Source of the DNA: Candidatus Methanophaga sp. GoMg3.2
GTDB lineage: Archaea > Halobacteriota > Syntropharchaeia > Alkanophagales > Methanospirareceae
Assembly (NCBI GenBank): GCA_013180565.1
Contig: QBUN01000283.1
Coordinates: 1-6,245 of the forward strand
Direction: 5' to 3'
Length of the DNA stretch: 6,245 bases
Each line of letters starts with the position of its first letter. Position 1 is the first letter of the stretch. Below, in pieces: positions 1 to 5,783 of this stretch. The position numbers were made by a program, and so were the translations under genes. A model generated the notes under the pieces. That model did no database searches, was not told where the DNA came from, and saw only the letters and a program-made list of their open reading frames with translations.

Positions 1-60
1 TATCTTCGGGCATATCTAAAAGGTGGCATCGAAGCGCTGAAAGAATTGAATTTTTCGTAA
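1..60 (+). CDS. 3' end of an unidentified gene (partial)
   Basis: The first 19 codons of the window are open in frame 1 and end at TAA (58-60). They encode a tail reading YLRAYLKGGIEALKELNFS, which looks like an amphipathic C-terminal helix. The composition is protein-like, but this is too little sequence to name a family. No T-rich terminator follows. Coding-like debris in another frame begins immediately, overlapping the last codons, so this tail may itself belong to a decayed or frameshifted gene. If the gene is real, it is transcribed towards the 3' end of the small minus-strand membrane protein, making the two convergent. The sequence upstream of the window would settle the identity. Confidence 0.35.
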   Translation, partial: YLRAYLKGGIEALKELNFS

Positions 61-238
61 TGATATTGAGCTTCAGGACAAGCAACAGGTAAAAGAAATT
101 GGTATTAAGGACGGTTCCGACCTGGAGTTAAGATCGAAGGGATAGAATAACTGGGTGAGTGTGTTGCATGAATTTGATATGTAATACGATGATTATGCAG
201 AACTAAAAGCGGCGATTGCTATTTCCAATAGATGTTGA
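50..238 (+). pseudogene. Possible decayed coding remnant with in-frame stops
   Basis: Frame 2 reads as protein-like text for about 60 codons but is broken by TAG (143-145) and TAA (182-184), and ends at TGA (236-238). The first block (62-142) includes QVKEIGIKDGSDLELRS. That pattern resembles the turn found in AbrB/VapB-type swapped hairpins, or in ubiquitin-like folds (LGIKxGDxLEL). The later blocks are WVSVLHEFDM and YDDYAELKAAIAISNR. No start codon with a ribosome binding site precedes the block, and it overlaps the end of the frame-1 tail. A frameshifted or decayed gene fits best, possibly a toxin-antitoxin remnant. The family guess is weak, and chance open frame is possible over so short a stretch. 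Confidence 0.22.
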
Positions 239-258
239 TTATATATTTGCGAATATGG

Positions 259-483
259 TTAACAAATCAGATACTTCACCTTCACAATGTGGTATGCGAT
301 AAATAATGCGAGAAAGAATCCAAGGAATGTCAAAGAAATAGAAAAGACAAAGCCTAATGTACTCCCCCCTAACATATTACCAAGCGCAAAACCACCGAAT
401 AGACCGAGTATGGTAAAACAGGAAATAAAAATAGCGTATGGAAGGGCATGAAAGAGAACATTACCCTTTACCCCCTCTTTCAT
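259..483 (-). CDS. Small two-helix membrane protein, AtpZ/AtpI-like
   Basis: A 74-residue protein from ATG at 483 to TAA at 259. It has a short basic N-terminus (MKEGVKGN), a first membrane helix at about residues 13-37, a Gly-rich hinge (GNMLGGSTLG, 35-44), a second helix at about 44-67, and a Lys-containing end. The Gly spacing in helix 1 and the hinge resembles AtpZ (ATPase_gene1), the small protein of bacterial ATP synthase operons that has been linked to Mg/Ca transport or assembly. The usual Asp of the AtpZ hinge is Asn here (N36). The gene lies 50 bp downstream of the ATP synthase proteolipid gene on the same strand, which supports an ATP synthase accessory role by context. A longer reading from GTG at 513 is possible. 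The ATG at 483 was preferred because GGGAG lies just upstream of it and 513 has no ribosome binding site. The family call is inference. Confidence 0.62.
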   Translation of the reverse strand: MKEGVKGNVLFHALPYAIFISCFTILGLFGGFALGNMLGGSTLGFVFSISLTFLGFFLALFIAYHIVKVKYLIC

Positions 484-533
484 TTTCTCCCTATTCCGCA
501 TTTGGCTTAGCACTATATATACGCTATTAATTA

Positions 534-848
534 CTATATCTTCGTCCAGAGCATGAACGCAATCAGAAGCCCGTATATAGCAATCGCTTCTGCAAGAGCA
601 ACGAAAATCAGAACACGACCGAACGATTCAGGCTTCTCCGCCGTAGCTCCAGCCGCTGCTACGCCCGTAGCTGATATTGCGATACCTGCAGCAAGCGCTG
701 ATCCCGCCATTGCAATACCAGCCGCTATTGCTATCCATCCGCTATCCGTAACTCCTGACACTGTTTCCCCTTGTGCAGACGCAACACCCACTCCTGTGAG
801 TAGCAAGAGCAAGCAAAGCGTAAATGCAAATCCGTATTTCGGTTTCAT
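534..848 (-). CDS. atpK: A/V-type ATP synthase subunit K (c, proteolipid)
   Basis: This is the membrane rotor subunit, which carries H+ or Na+ through the A0 sector. The protein has 104 residues. A signal-peptide-like N-terminus has a basic start (KPK), a Leu-rich core at 9-20 and a candidate cleavage site after VASA (22-25). The first transmembrane helix (about 37-60) is rich in Gly and Ala. The polar loop (ATAEKPESFGR, 68-78) is typical of V-type proteolipids. The second helix (79-102) carries the ion-binding carboxylate E87 in LAEAIAIYGLL. This is the single-hairpin form, with one carboxylate per hairpin. The residues beside E87 are Ala, where many relatives have a P-E-T/Q pattern, so Na+ or H+ preference cannot be read safely. 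ATG at 848 is the likely start. The GTG at 863, in the same frame, lies inside the GGTGA ribosome binding site. No other ATP synthase core gene is adjacent. Confidence 0.93.
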   Translation of the reverse strand: MKPKYGFAFTLCLLLLLTGVGVASAQGETVSGVTDSGWIAIAAGIAMAGSALAAGIAISATGVAAAGATAEKPESFGRVLIFVALAEAIAIYGLLIAFMLWTKI

Positions 849-853
849 ATTTT

Positions 854-864
854 TCCTTTTCACC
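854..864 (-). promoter_or_regulatory. Ribosome binding sites deciding the atpK start
   Basis: On the minus strand GGTGA (860-864) lies 11 nt, and AAGGA (854-858) lies 5 nt, before the ATG at 848. The in-frame GTG at 861-863 is part of the GGTGA itself. It is therefore unlikely to be the true start, and the protein should begin MKPKYG. Confidence 0.6.
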
Positions 865-872
865 TTTTTCTT

Positions 873-900
873 TTTACTTATTTACTTACTTATTTGTTTA
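873..900. repeat. Short tandem TTTACTTA repeat in the atpK leader
   Basis: TTTACTTA occurs twice in perfect tandem (873-880 and 881-888), followed by a degenerate CTTATTTGTTTA. On the transcribed minus strand this gives a run of TAAG/TAAA units in the presumed 5' untranslated leader of atpK. It is probably an unstructured A-rich leader or slippage product. Confidence 0.5.
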
Positions 901-946
901 TATCTATTGAAAGATGATACGATTTCTAACATATAAAAGTTTCTGG
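896..946 (-). promoter_or_regulatory. Predicted archaeal promoter(s) for atpK
   Basis: On the minus strand CTTTTATAT (931-940) is a good TATA box. It is preceded by AGAAA (941-945), which resembles a BRE purine stretch. Transcription should start about 25 nt downstream, near 908, leaving a leader of about 60 nt before the ATG at 848. A second TATA-like GATATAAA (897-904) could give a shorter leader of about 25 nt. A dedicated promoter agrees with the 218-bp gap to the upstream phosphodiesterase gene. Confidence 0.5.
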
Positions 947-1011
947 TTTTAGCTCGAAAAATAAATGAATATCTCTTATATTTTACGGTTGAAATAAAGA
1001 AGGGGGTGGAA

Positions 1012-1043
1012 ACCATTTGCAATGGTGTTTAGATCTGCCATTG
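1012..1043. repeat. Overlapping small hairpins 3' of the phosphodiesterase gene
   Basis: ACCATTTGCAATGGT (1012-1026) is a perfect 6-bp inverted repeat around TGC. The CAATGG arm (1020-1025) can alternatively pair with CCATTG (1038-1043). The site lies 24-55 bp past the phosphodiesterase stop codon. No strong U-tract follows at once, so a terminator or RNA-processing role is possible but unproven. Confidence 0.35.
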
Positions 1044-1066
1044 TTGCGTGAACATAGCGGCGGCGA

Positions 1067-1555
1067 TTAGGATAAAGTCACAATCCCTACTTCTATCTTG
1101 TCCGCTATAGTTATAATACCATAGGTTTTATACTTTGCCGGGAAGGCACCAGTTGCACTGCCGGGATTGAAGAAAATAGTACCGCCTTTTCTTTTAAGTT
1201 CCGGTTTATGCGAATGCCCGTAGATGATCAAATCCAAGTCGTCGCCCAATTTAGATTTTACTCGTTCTACTAACCCAAGTGGGCTCCCACCCTCCGAAGG
1301 ATGTGTGACACCAATTCTAAACCCTTCAAATTCACAAATAGCTTCTCCCGGGAGTTCCGCCTTTATTTCTTCTGGGTCCATATTACCATGAACACCCTTA
1401 AAATCGCCCAGTTCCATCAATTGCTCAAGAAAACTTATGCTTGTATAGTCGCCAGCATGAATTATCAGATCCCCACTATTCAAATCTTCCAAAATACGTT
1501 CGTGCAAATCCGTCAGATCATTTGCATGTGTATCTGAGAGCACCACTATCTTCAT
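1067..1555 (-). CDS. Metallophosphoesterase, MJ0936/YfcE-type phosphodiesterase
   Basis: A 162-residue cytosolic protein of usual family length. These two-metal enzymes hydrolyse phosphodiesters; the physiological substrate is generally unknown, and some have 2',3'-cAMP or model-substrate activity. The visible ligands run in canonical order: D8 and H10 (SDTH), D36 (HAGD), N58 (GNMD), H85 (THPS), H114 and H116 (GHSH), followed by the NPGS turn (130-133). Most relatives have THGH at the fifth motif, giving a second His. Here it reads THPSEGG, so that position is Ser or the ligand geometry differs. The frame is open back to 1660, but the family begins at MKIVVLSDTH. ATG at 1555 was therefore chosen, and the 35 codons upstream fall in an AT-rich spacer containing a repeat. 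GAGTGAT about 10 nt upstream may serve as the ribosome binding site. The neighbouring snf2 and atpK genes give no clear functional link. Confidence 0.88.
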   Translation of the reverse strand: MKIVVLSDTHANDLTDLHERILEDLNSGDLIIHAGDYTSISFLEQLMELGDFKGVHGNMDPEEIKAELPGEAICEFEGFRIGVTHPSEGGSPLGLVERVKSKLGDDLDLIIYGHSHKPELKRKGGTIFFNPGSATGAFPAKYKTYGIITIADKIEVGIVTLS

Positions 1556-1579
1556 TTCTGTATTAATCACTCTTATTTT

Positions 1580-1592
1580 AGTATATTCATTA
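1580..1592 (-). promoter_or_regulatory. Weak TATA candidate for the phosphodiesterase gene
   Basis: The minus strand carries AATATACTAAAATA roughly 25-37 nt before the ATG at 1555, a distance that would give a very short or absent leader. The match to the archaeal TATA consensus is only moderate, and the whole spacer is AT-rich, so this is tentative. Confidence 0.25.
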
Positions 1593-1627
1593 AAGTTATT
1601 TACCCTTATAGTATTTGTATAGCTAAT

Positions 1628-1763
1628 CTTAAAAACCACGAGATTCCACGAGATTAACACAAGAAATTAGGGTTAATAGGGATGGGATAGCTAATAGTTT
1701 ATTAAAATCCGATTACTATTATTGTTTTCTCGTGAAAATCTGTGTAATCTTGTGGTTAACAAG
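1628..1763. repeat. Imperfect inverted repeat of ~36-bp arms built from phased TCT(C/T)GTG units
   Basis: The left arm is 1628-1663 and the right arm 1728-1763. They are imperfect reverse complements, each ending in CTT...CAAG-type sequence. The left arm contains CCACGAGATT twice in perfect tandem (1636-1645 and 1646-1655). Read outward from the centre, each arm has three TCT(C/T)GTG-like units. In the right arm they begin at 1728, 1739 and 1748, so spacing is about one helical turn. The element fills most of the spacer between the snf2 stop and the phosphodiesterase start. It could fold as a hairpin in the snf2 3' UTR, bind a protein, or be a small non-autonomous mobile or dispersed repeat. 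A related copy lies at 5021-5052. Confidence 0.6.
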
Positions 1764-1773
1764 AACGAATACA

Positions 1774-4700
1774 CTAGTCCAATGGCTCCACCGCATCCTG
1801 ACTCAACGAGAACACCTCCTTAAGCTGATCTGTTGATAATTCCGTTACCCATGCCTCACCAGCGCCGATAATAGACTCTGCAAGCTCCTTCTTACGCTCT
1901 ATCATCTGATCTATGCGCTCTTCAAGTGTGCCAATGCAAATGAACTTATGTACCTGCACGTTTTTCCTCTGCCCGATACGGAAGACGCGATCCGTTGCCT
2001 GATTCTCAACTGCTGGATTCCACCACCGGTCAAAATGGAAAACGTGATTCGCAGCGGTCAGATTGAGTCCAATCCCACCAGCTTTAAGAGAAAGAATAAA
2101 TAGCGGTGGCCCATGTGGGTCGGTTTGGAACCGCCGAATCATAGCATCTCGCTGCTTCTTTGTCGTGCCCCCATGCAAGAATAGCGTCTCGCAACCCAGC
2201 TTATCCTGTAAATAGTGCCGCAGCATAACGCCCATTCCCGCGAACTGAGTGAAAATCAGTGCTTTGTCTCCCTCTGCAAGCACTTCCTCAAGCATCGCTT
2301 CCAGCCGGGCAAGCTTTCCGGAACGTCCTGGCAAAGGACTACCATCCTGAAGGAACAATGCAGGATGATTAGTTATTTGTTTCAGTTTCATTAGAGTAGC
2401 GAGCACCAGACCTTTACGTTCGATCCCTTCGGAATCCTCTATTTGTCCCATCATCTCGGCAACAACAGCTTCATAGAGCGAAGCCTGCTCTTTCGTAAGG
2501 TTGTAATATACCTTCATCTCCATCTTCTCAGGTAAATCCTTTATAATCGTGGGGTCGGACTTCAGACGCCGGAGCACAAAAGGCTGGATTATATCTCGCA
2601 GCAGCTCGGCACGCTCATTTCTACGATATCGCTCGATGGGTAATGCGAAATTAGTACGGAAATGCTTGGCGGATTTCAGGTAGCCAGGATTGAGGAAGTC
2701 CATGATAGACCACAGCTCGGACAGTCGGTTTTCTACGGGCGTGCCTGTAAGTGCGATTCGGTGCTCTGCCACAAACTTCTTTATCGCCTGCGTCTGTTTA
2801 GCAGCGGGATTTTTTATGTTCTGCGCTTCGTCCAGCACGACATGCTGCCAGCGAACGTTTGATATTGTCTCTTCATCCCGATGCGCCAATGCGTAAGTGC
2901 TGATGACCAGATCATGCTTTTTCGCTTCCCGAGCAAAGATTTTGCCCGTATGCCTATCGGCGCCGTGATGGACCATGACTTTCAGTGAAGGTGCAAAACG
3001 TTCAACCTCCATCTGCCAGTTCCCGACCACCGACATGGGACAGATTATTAGTGTCGGCGCTAACTTCTTCACTCGTTTACCTGCTCGTTCATGCAAAAGG
3101 AGAGCAATTAACTCGATTGTCTTGCCCAGTCCCATATCATCGGCCAAACAAGCACCAAGCCCAAATTTATTGAGGTATGCAAGCCATGAAACGCCTTTTT
3201 TCTGATATGGGCGAAGTTTACCGTGGAATGTTCGTGGCGTTTTAACTGGCGTTATCTTAACACCTTCAGAAAGACTGTTCAACATATCTTCGAGCCAGCC
3301 CTCTGCTTCCACTTCCACTATGGGAAGTCCTATCTCGGTTTCCACCGCCTCATTGCCCGCACCGAATCCAAGCTGCATCGCCTCGCCCAGAGTCATCTCG
3401 CCCCGGTTATGTTTCTTCTTGAAGAACTTGATAGCTGTTTCGACATCATCAGGCCGCAATTCCACCCATTCGCCCCGTATCTGCACTAGCGGCACCTTTA
3501 AACTAGCCAATTGCTCAAATTCCGATTCTGAAAGCGTTTTGTCTCCCACTGCCACTGCCCAGTCATAAGCGATGATGCCTTTAGCATCCAGAAGCGCATG
3601 GGATGCCACTTTGCCATTTGTAACCTCCTGTGCAGGCGTCAGCTTGAGTTTTATGCCTATACGAGCACTCGGTTTTTCCCACCATGAAGGTAAGAGTACG
3701 CCGAAACCGCTCTGTTTTAGAAGTGGTGCAGACTGCCGCAGGAATGAATATGCCTGCTCTGCGTCCAGTTCCAGTCCCACAGGCCGTGCAGTTTGTAAAC
3801 TCGACTCAATAGCGTGAAAGAGCGGGGCTGCTTTGCCGAGGTCCGTGAGCAATTGCTCTTGAGGGTTCTCAAACCTGCGTTTGAGAAACGTAAGCGTGCT
3901 TGATCTCGTTCGCCATACCGCCTCCGCGGGAACCAGTAAACTACGATCATCCCTAGCCTGAAGGAAAAAATGAATGGCCCATTCTTCGCCATCTTCTCCG
4001 TCGTCTGAGTCCGGAGGTGGCTCAAGCCGGAAGCAGGTGCGAAACGGTGCATCCGGCGCGGCAGGTCGAAGTTGAGTAAGCCATGTTTGTATCTCAGTAT
4101 AAAATGAGTTTAAATCTTCCGATGATGCCACAAGAGTATGATTATCTGTTGAGAGCGCCTTGAGCCATTGTTCTGGTAAAGGCACCACTTTAGGGCGGCG
4201 ACCACGACGTGGTGGAAGCAACGTGCTAGAATCTAAACTGTTACGTATAAATGCGTCCGCCATCTGATTAACAAAACTAGAGACCTGCTCTATCGGCGCT
4301 ATTTCATCTTTGGTTGATAACGCGCGACAGATTGCTGGCATCGCCTCTGATAGCATATGCACTCGCTCTTCGTCCTCGCCCGTAATCACCACTGCCCAGG
4401 CAGCTTGGAAGGCGCCTTCCGCCTCACGAATAGCCGGTGCAAACTGCTGTCGCGTAATAAGTTCAAGCGAGAACTTTGCTACTTCTAGCCAGAACCGAAG
4501 TGAACTGCCAAAAGCAACGCCATGGGTGGGCTGCTCGGGCAGTCCAAGTAAGAACACAAATGCTAATTGTGGCTCAAAAATCAAGGTCTCTATATCCCAG
4601 CTCGCTAGCCCAGTTGCTTTATCCGCGCTGTAATCCTCTTCGCGAATCAGCCACGGTGATGGCAGTGGCCCTTTTTGGGTGGACGGTAAGAGAAATGTTT

Positions 4701-4914
4701 TTGTTTCTAATGCTGTTTGATCCGGAAGTTTTTCATCAGAAAAATCCACAAATACTGCTTTTAGCTCATCGCCCGCAAGAGAAAAAGGATGTACCCTCGG
4801 TTTAGGCTTCTTCGGCTCTTGACCTCGTGTTCTCGGTGCGGTCATTGGCATAGTGGATGATTCCACCCAGAGATAAAACCTGTCCCCCTCCCACGCTGCG
4901 TGTAAGACCTGCAT
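1774..4914 (-). CDS. SNF2-family helicase/translocase with DUF3670-type N-terminal half
   Basis: A 1046-residue SF2 ATPase expected to translocate on double-stranded DNA and remodel protein-DNA complexes. The C-terminal half carries all the SNF2 motifs: LRPYQ (567-571), Walker A DDMGLGKT (592-599), motif Ia around CPMSVVGNW (625-633), DEAQ (695-698), LTGTP (722-726), motif IV around IFTQF (887-891), SLKAGGIGLNL (942-952) and QATDRVFRIGQ (972-982). All look intact. The N-terminal ~550 residues match the prokaryotic SNF2-associated type (DUF3670), with the characteristic GFGVLLPSWW at 403-412. A basic PPRRGRRPK patch (234-242) recalls an AT-hook, and an acidic run (302-311) follows. The start is ATG at 4914, with GGAG 13 nt upstream. 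Many relatives are encoded beside a SWIM zinc-finger protein; none is seen here, so the protein may act alone. Its cellular role, whether repair, transcription or defence, cannot be read from this context. Confidence 0.95.
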   Translation of the reverse strand: MQVLHAAWEGDRFYLWVESSTMPMTAPRTRGQEPKKPKPRVHPFSLAGDELKAVFVDFSDEKLPDQTALETKTFLLPSTQKGPLPSPWLIREEDYSADKATGLASWDIETLIFEPQLAFVFLLGLPEQPTHGVAFGSSLRFWLEVAKFSLELITRQQFAPAIREAEGAFQAAWAVVITGEDEERVHMLSEAMPAICRALSTKDEIAPIEQVSSFVNQMADAFIRNSLDSSTLLPPRRGRRPKVVPLPEQWLKALSTDNHTLVASSEDLNSFYTEIQTWLTQLRPAAPDAPFRTCFRLEPPPDSDDGEDGEEWAIHFFLQARDDRSLLVPAEAVWRTRSSTLTFLKRRFENPQEQLLTDLGKAAPLFHAIESSLQTARPVGLELDAEQAYSFLRQSAPLLKQSGFGVLLPSWWEKPSARIGIKLKLTPAQEVTNGKVASHALLDAKGIIAYDWAVAVGDKTLSESEFEQLASLKVPLVQIRGEWVELRPDDVETAIKFFKKKHNRGEMTLGEAMQLGFGAGNEAVETEIGLPIVEVEAEGWLEDMLNSLSEGVKITPVKTPRTFHGKLRPYQKKGVSWLAYLNKFGLGACLADDMGLGKTIELIALLLHERAGKRVKKLAPTLIICPMSVVGNWQMEVERFAPSLKVMVHHGADRHTGKIFAREAKKHDLVISTYALAHRDEETISNVRWQHVVLDEAQNIKNPAAKQTQAIKKFVAEHRIALTGTPVENRLSELWSIMDFLNPGYLKSAKHFRTNFALPIERYRRNERAELLRDIIQPFVLRRLKSDPTIIKDLPEKMEMKVYYNLTKEQASLYEAVVAEMMGQIEDSEGIERKGLVLATLMKLKQITNHPALFLQDGSPLPGRSGKLARLEAMLEEVLAEGDKALIFTQFAGMGVMLRHYLQDKLGCETLFLHGGTTKKQRDAMIRRFQTDPHGPPLFILSLKAGGIGLNLTAANHVFHFDRWWNPAVENQATDRVFRIGQRKNVQVHKFICIGTLEERIDQMIERKKELAESIIGAGEAWVTELSTDQLKEVFSLSQDAVEPLD

Positions 4915-4927
4915 ATGCCCACATCAT

Positions 4928-4945
4928 CTCCTTTTTTATATATTG
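4928..4945 (-). promoter_or_regulatory. Predicted snf2 promoter with TATA very close to the start codon
   Basis: On the minus strand AATATATAAA (4935-4944) is a strong TATA box whose centre lies about 26 nt before the ATG at 4914. That distance predicts a leaderless transcript. A GGAG (4928-4931), 13 nt before the ATG, would be useful only if transcription starts further upstream, for example from the TATA-like GATATAAC at about 4948-4955. Leaderless and Shine-Dalgarno initiation are therefore both possible. Confidence 0.4.
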
Positions 4946-5020
4946 TTGTTATATCATTTACGCTTTTTAATACTGATTCAACCCGTAAAAACTTAATAAA
5001 TTTTTAGGACTTTAGAGTAG

Positions 5021-5052
5021 CATCTGTGTAAATCTGTAAAATCCGTGTCAAG
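5021..5052 (+). repeat. Third copy of the phased TCTGTG-type element
   Basis: Three units, TCTGTG (5023), TCTGTA (5033) and TCCGTG (5042), are spaced 10 and 9 bp apart and separated by AA-rich links. The layout and sequence match the right arm of the inverted repeat at 1728-1763. This copy is single and lies in the divergent snf2/trm56 spacer, over 100 bp from either start codon. Confidence 0.5.
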
Positions 5053-5120
5053 TTATGATAATTATCAAAATGGGTAAACTAAACTATTTACTGGGAGTTC
5101 CCTTAGGCTACGAGGCGCAT

Positions 5121-5194
5121 AACCTTTATAAACTTTCAAAAAGTTTTAAAAGCTTTACCAAAGAAATTGAATTATACCAAAAGGTTTATATTTT
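5121..5194 (+). promoter_or_regulatory. Predicted promoter(s) for trm56
   Basis: GGTTTATATTT (5183-5193) is a good archaeal TATA box. Initiation about 25 nt downstream, near 5213, would leave a leader of roughly 16 nt before the ATG at 5229. A second TATA-like CTTTATAAA (5123-5131) lies further upstream and would give a leader of about 75 nt. The remainder of the 314-bp divergent spacer is AT-rich and contains the repeat at 5021-5052; no other gene is seen in it. Confidence 0.45.
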
Positions 5195-5228
5195 TTTCAG
5201 GGAATAGGAGATACGGAATTTTAACCGC

Positions 5229-5777
5229 ATGGAGATCGTAATACTGAGATTGGGACACCGCCCAGAGAGGGATAAGCGGATAACCACACATGTAGGATTA
5301 GTTGGACGAGCATTAGGAGCGAAAGGCATGCTACTCGCATCTGGGGATAAGGGCATAGCGAGAAGTATAAATGAAGTCACGCAGAGGTGGGGTGGTGATT
5401 TCTTTGTACAAACAGGAGTGAAATGGAGCGACGAGCTAAAGAGATGGAAGCAAGAAGGCGGGAAAGTGTGTCATCTGACGATGTACGGTGAGAATATTCT
5501 TGACGTGATCGATGAGATACGGGCAGAAGCGAAAAGGGATAAAACGCGTATCATGGTCGTAGTGGGTGCGGAAAAAGTACCATATATTGTTTACGATGCT
5601 GCTGATTGGAACATTGCGGTATCAAATCAGCCGCATTCAGAAGTAGCTGCTTTGGCGCTCTTTCTCGATCATTTGCAGCGTGGCAAAGAGCTAAAAACTA
5701 AATTTGAGCATGCCGAGATGGAGATAGTACCTAAGAGGCGCGGCAAGGAAGTAATAAAGAAGGTTAATGGTAAATGA
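5229..5777 (+). CDS. trm56: tRNA (cytidine(56)-2'-O)-methyltransferase, aTrm56
   Basis: A SAM-dependent SPOUT-class methylase that adds a 2'-O-methyl group to C56 in the T-loop of archaeal tRNAs, helping to stabilise the tRNA elbow. The 182-residue protein is of normal family length. It opens with the hallmark LRLGHRPERDKRITTHV (6-22), then has VGRALGAKGM, MYGENI, and the cofactor-knot segments VVVGAEKVP and NQPHSEVAALALFLD towards the C-terminus. The C-terminal tail is Lys/Arg-rich, as expected for tRNA contact. ATG at 5229 is the only sensible start: the motif begins five residues in, and an in-frame TAG lies 22 nt upstream. TAGGAGAT lies rather far upstream (16 nt or more), so a short-leader transcript is likely. 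The gene is divergent from snf2 and ends 6 bp from the convergent 98-residue gene. Confidence 0.96.
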   Translation: MEIVILRLGHRPERDKRITTHVGLVGRALGAKGMLLASGDKGIARSINEVTQRWGGDFFVQTGVKWSDELKRWKQEGGKVCHLTMYGENILDVIDEIRAEAKRDKTRIMVVVGAEKVPYIVYDAADWNIAVSNQPHSEVAALALFLDHLQRGKELKTKFEHAEMEIVPKRRGKEVIKKVNGK

Positions 5778-5783
5778 AAAGAG

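Noticed and set aside
553..936. 127-codon open frame on the plus strand opposite atpK
   Set aside because: It is the antisense shadow of the Ala/Gly-rich proteolipid gene. Its predicted protein is repetitive Ala/Pro/Ser with no family features, and it runs through the atpK promoter.
976..1041. 21-codon minus-strand ORF beginning MADLNTIANG in the spacer before atpK
   Set aside because: It is very short, overlaps the small hairpins, has no convincing ribosome binding site and is probably chance.
1636..1655. Tandem CCACGAGATT considered as a CRISPR fragment
   Set aside because: The units are only 10 bp and adjoin without spacers, and no cas gene is present.
1556..1660. 35-codon N-terminal extension of the phosphodiesterase
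   Set aside because: The family starts at MKIVVLSDTH. The extension is encoded by AT-rich spacer and runs into the inverted repeat.
3717..4052. 111-codon open frame on the minus strand inside snf2
   Set aside because: It overlaps the intact snf2 frame, which shows clear family motifs. The product has no recognisable pattern, and no ribosome binding site was noted.
4201..4213. Palindrome ACCACGACGTGGT inside snf2
   Set aside because: It falls in codons for the Arg/Gly-rich patch and is explained by the repeated Arg codons.
5186..5380. 64-codon minus-strand open frame opposite the trm56 5' end
   Set aside because: It is an antisense shadow covering the most conserved trm56 motif and its promoter.
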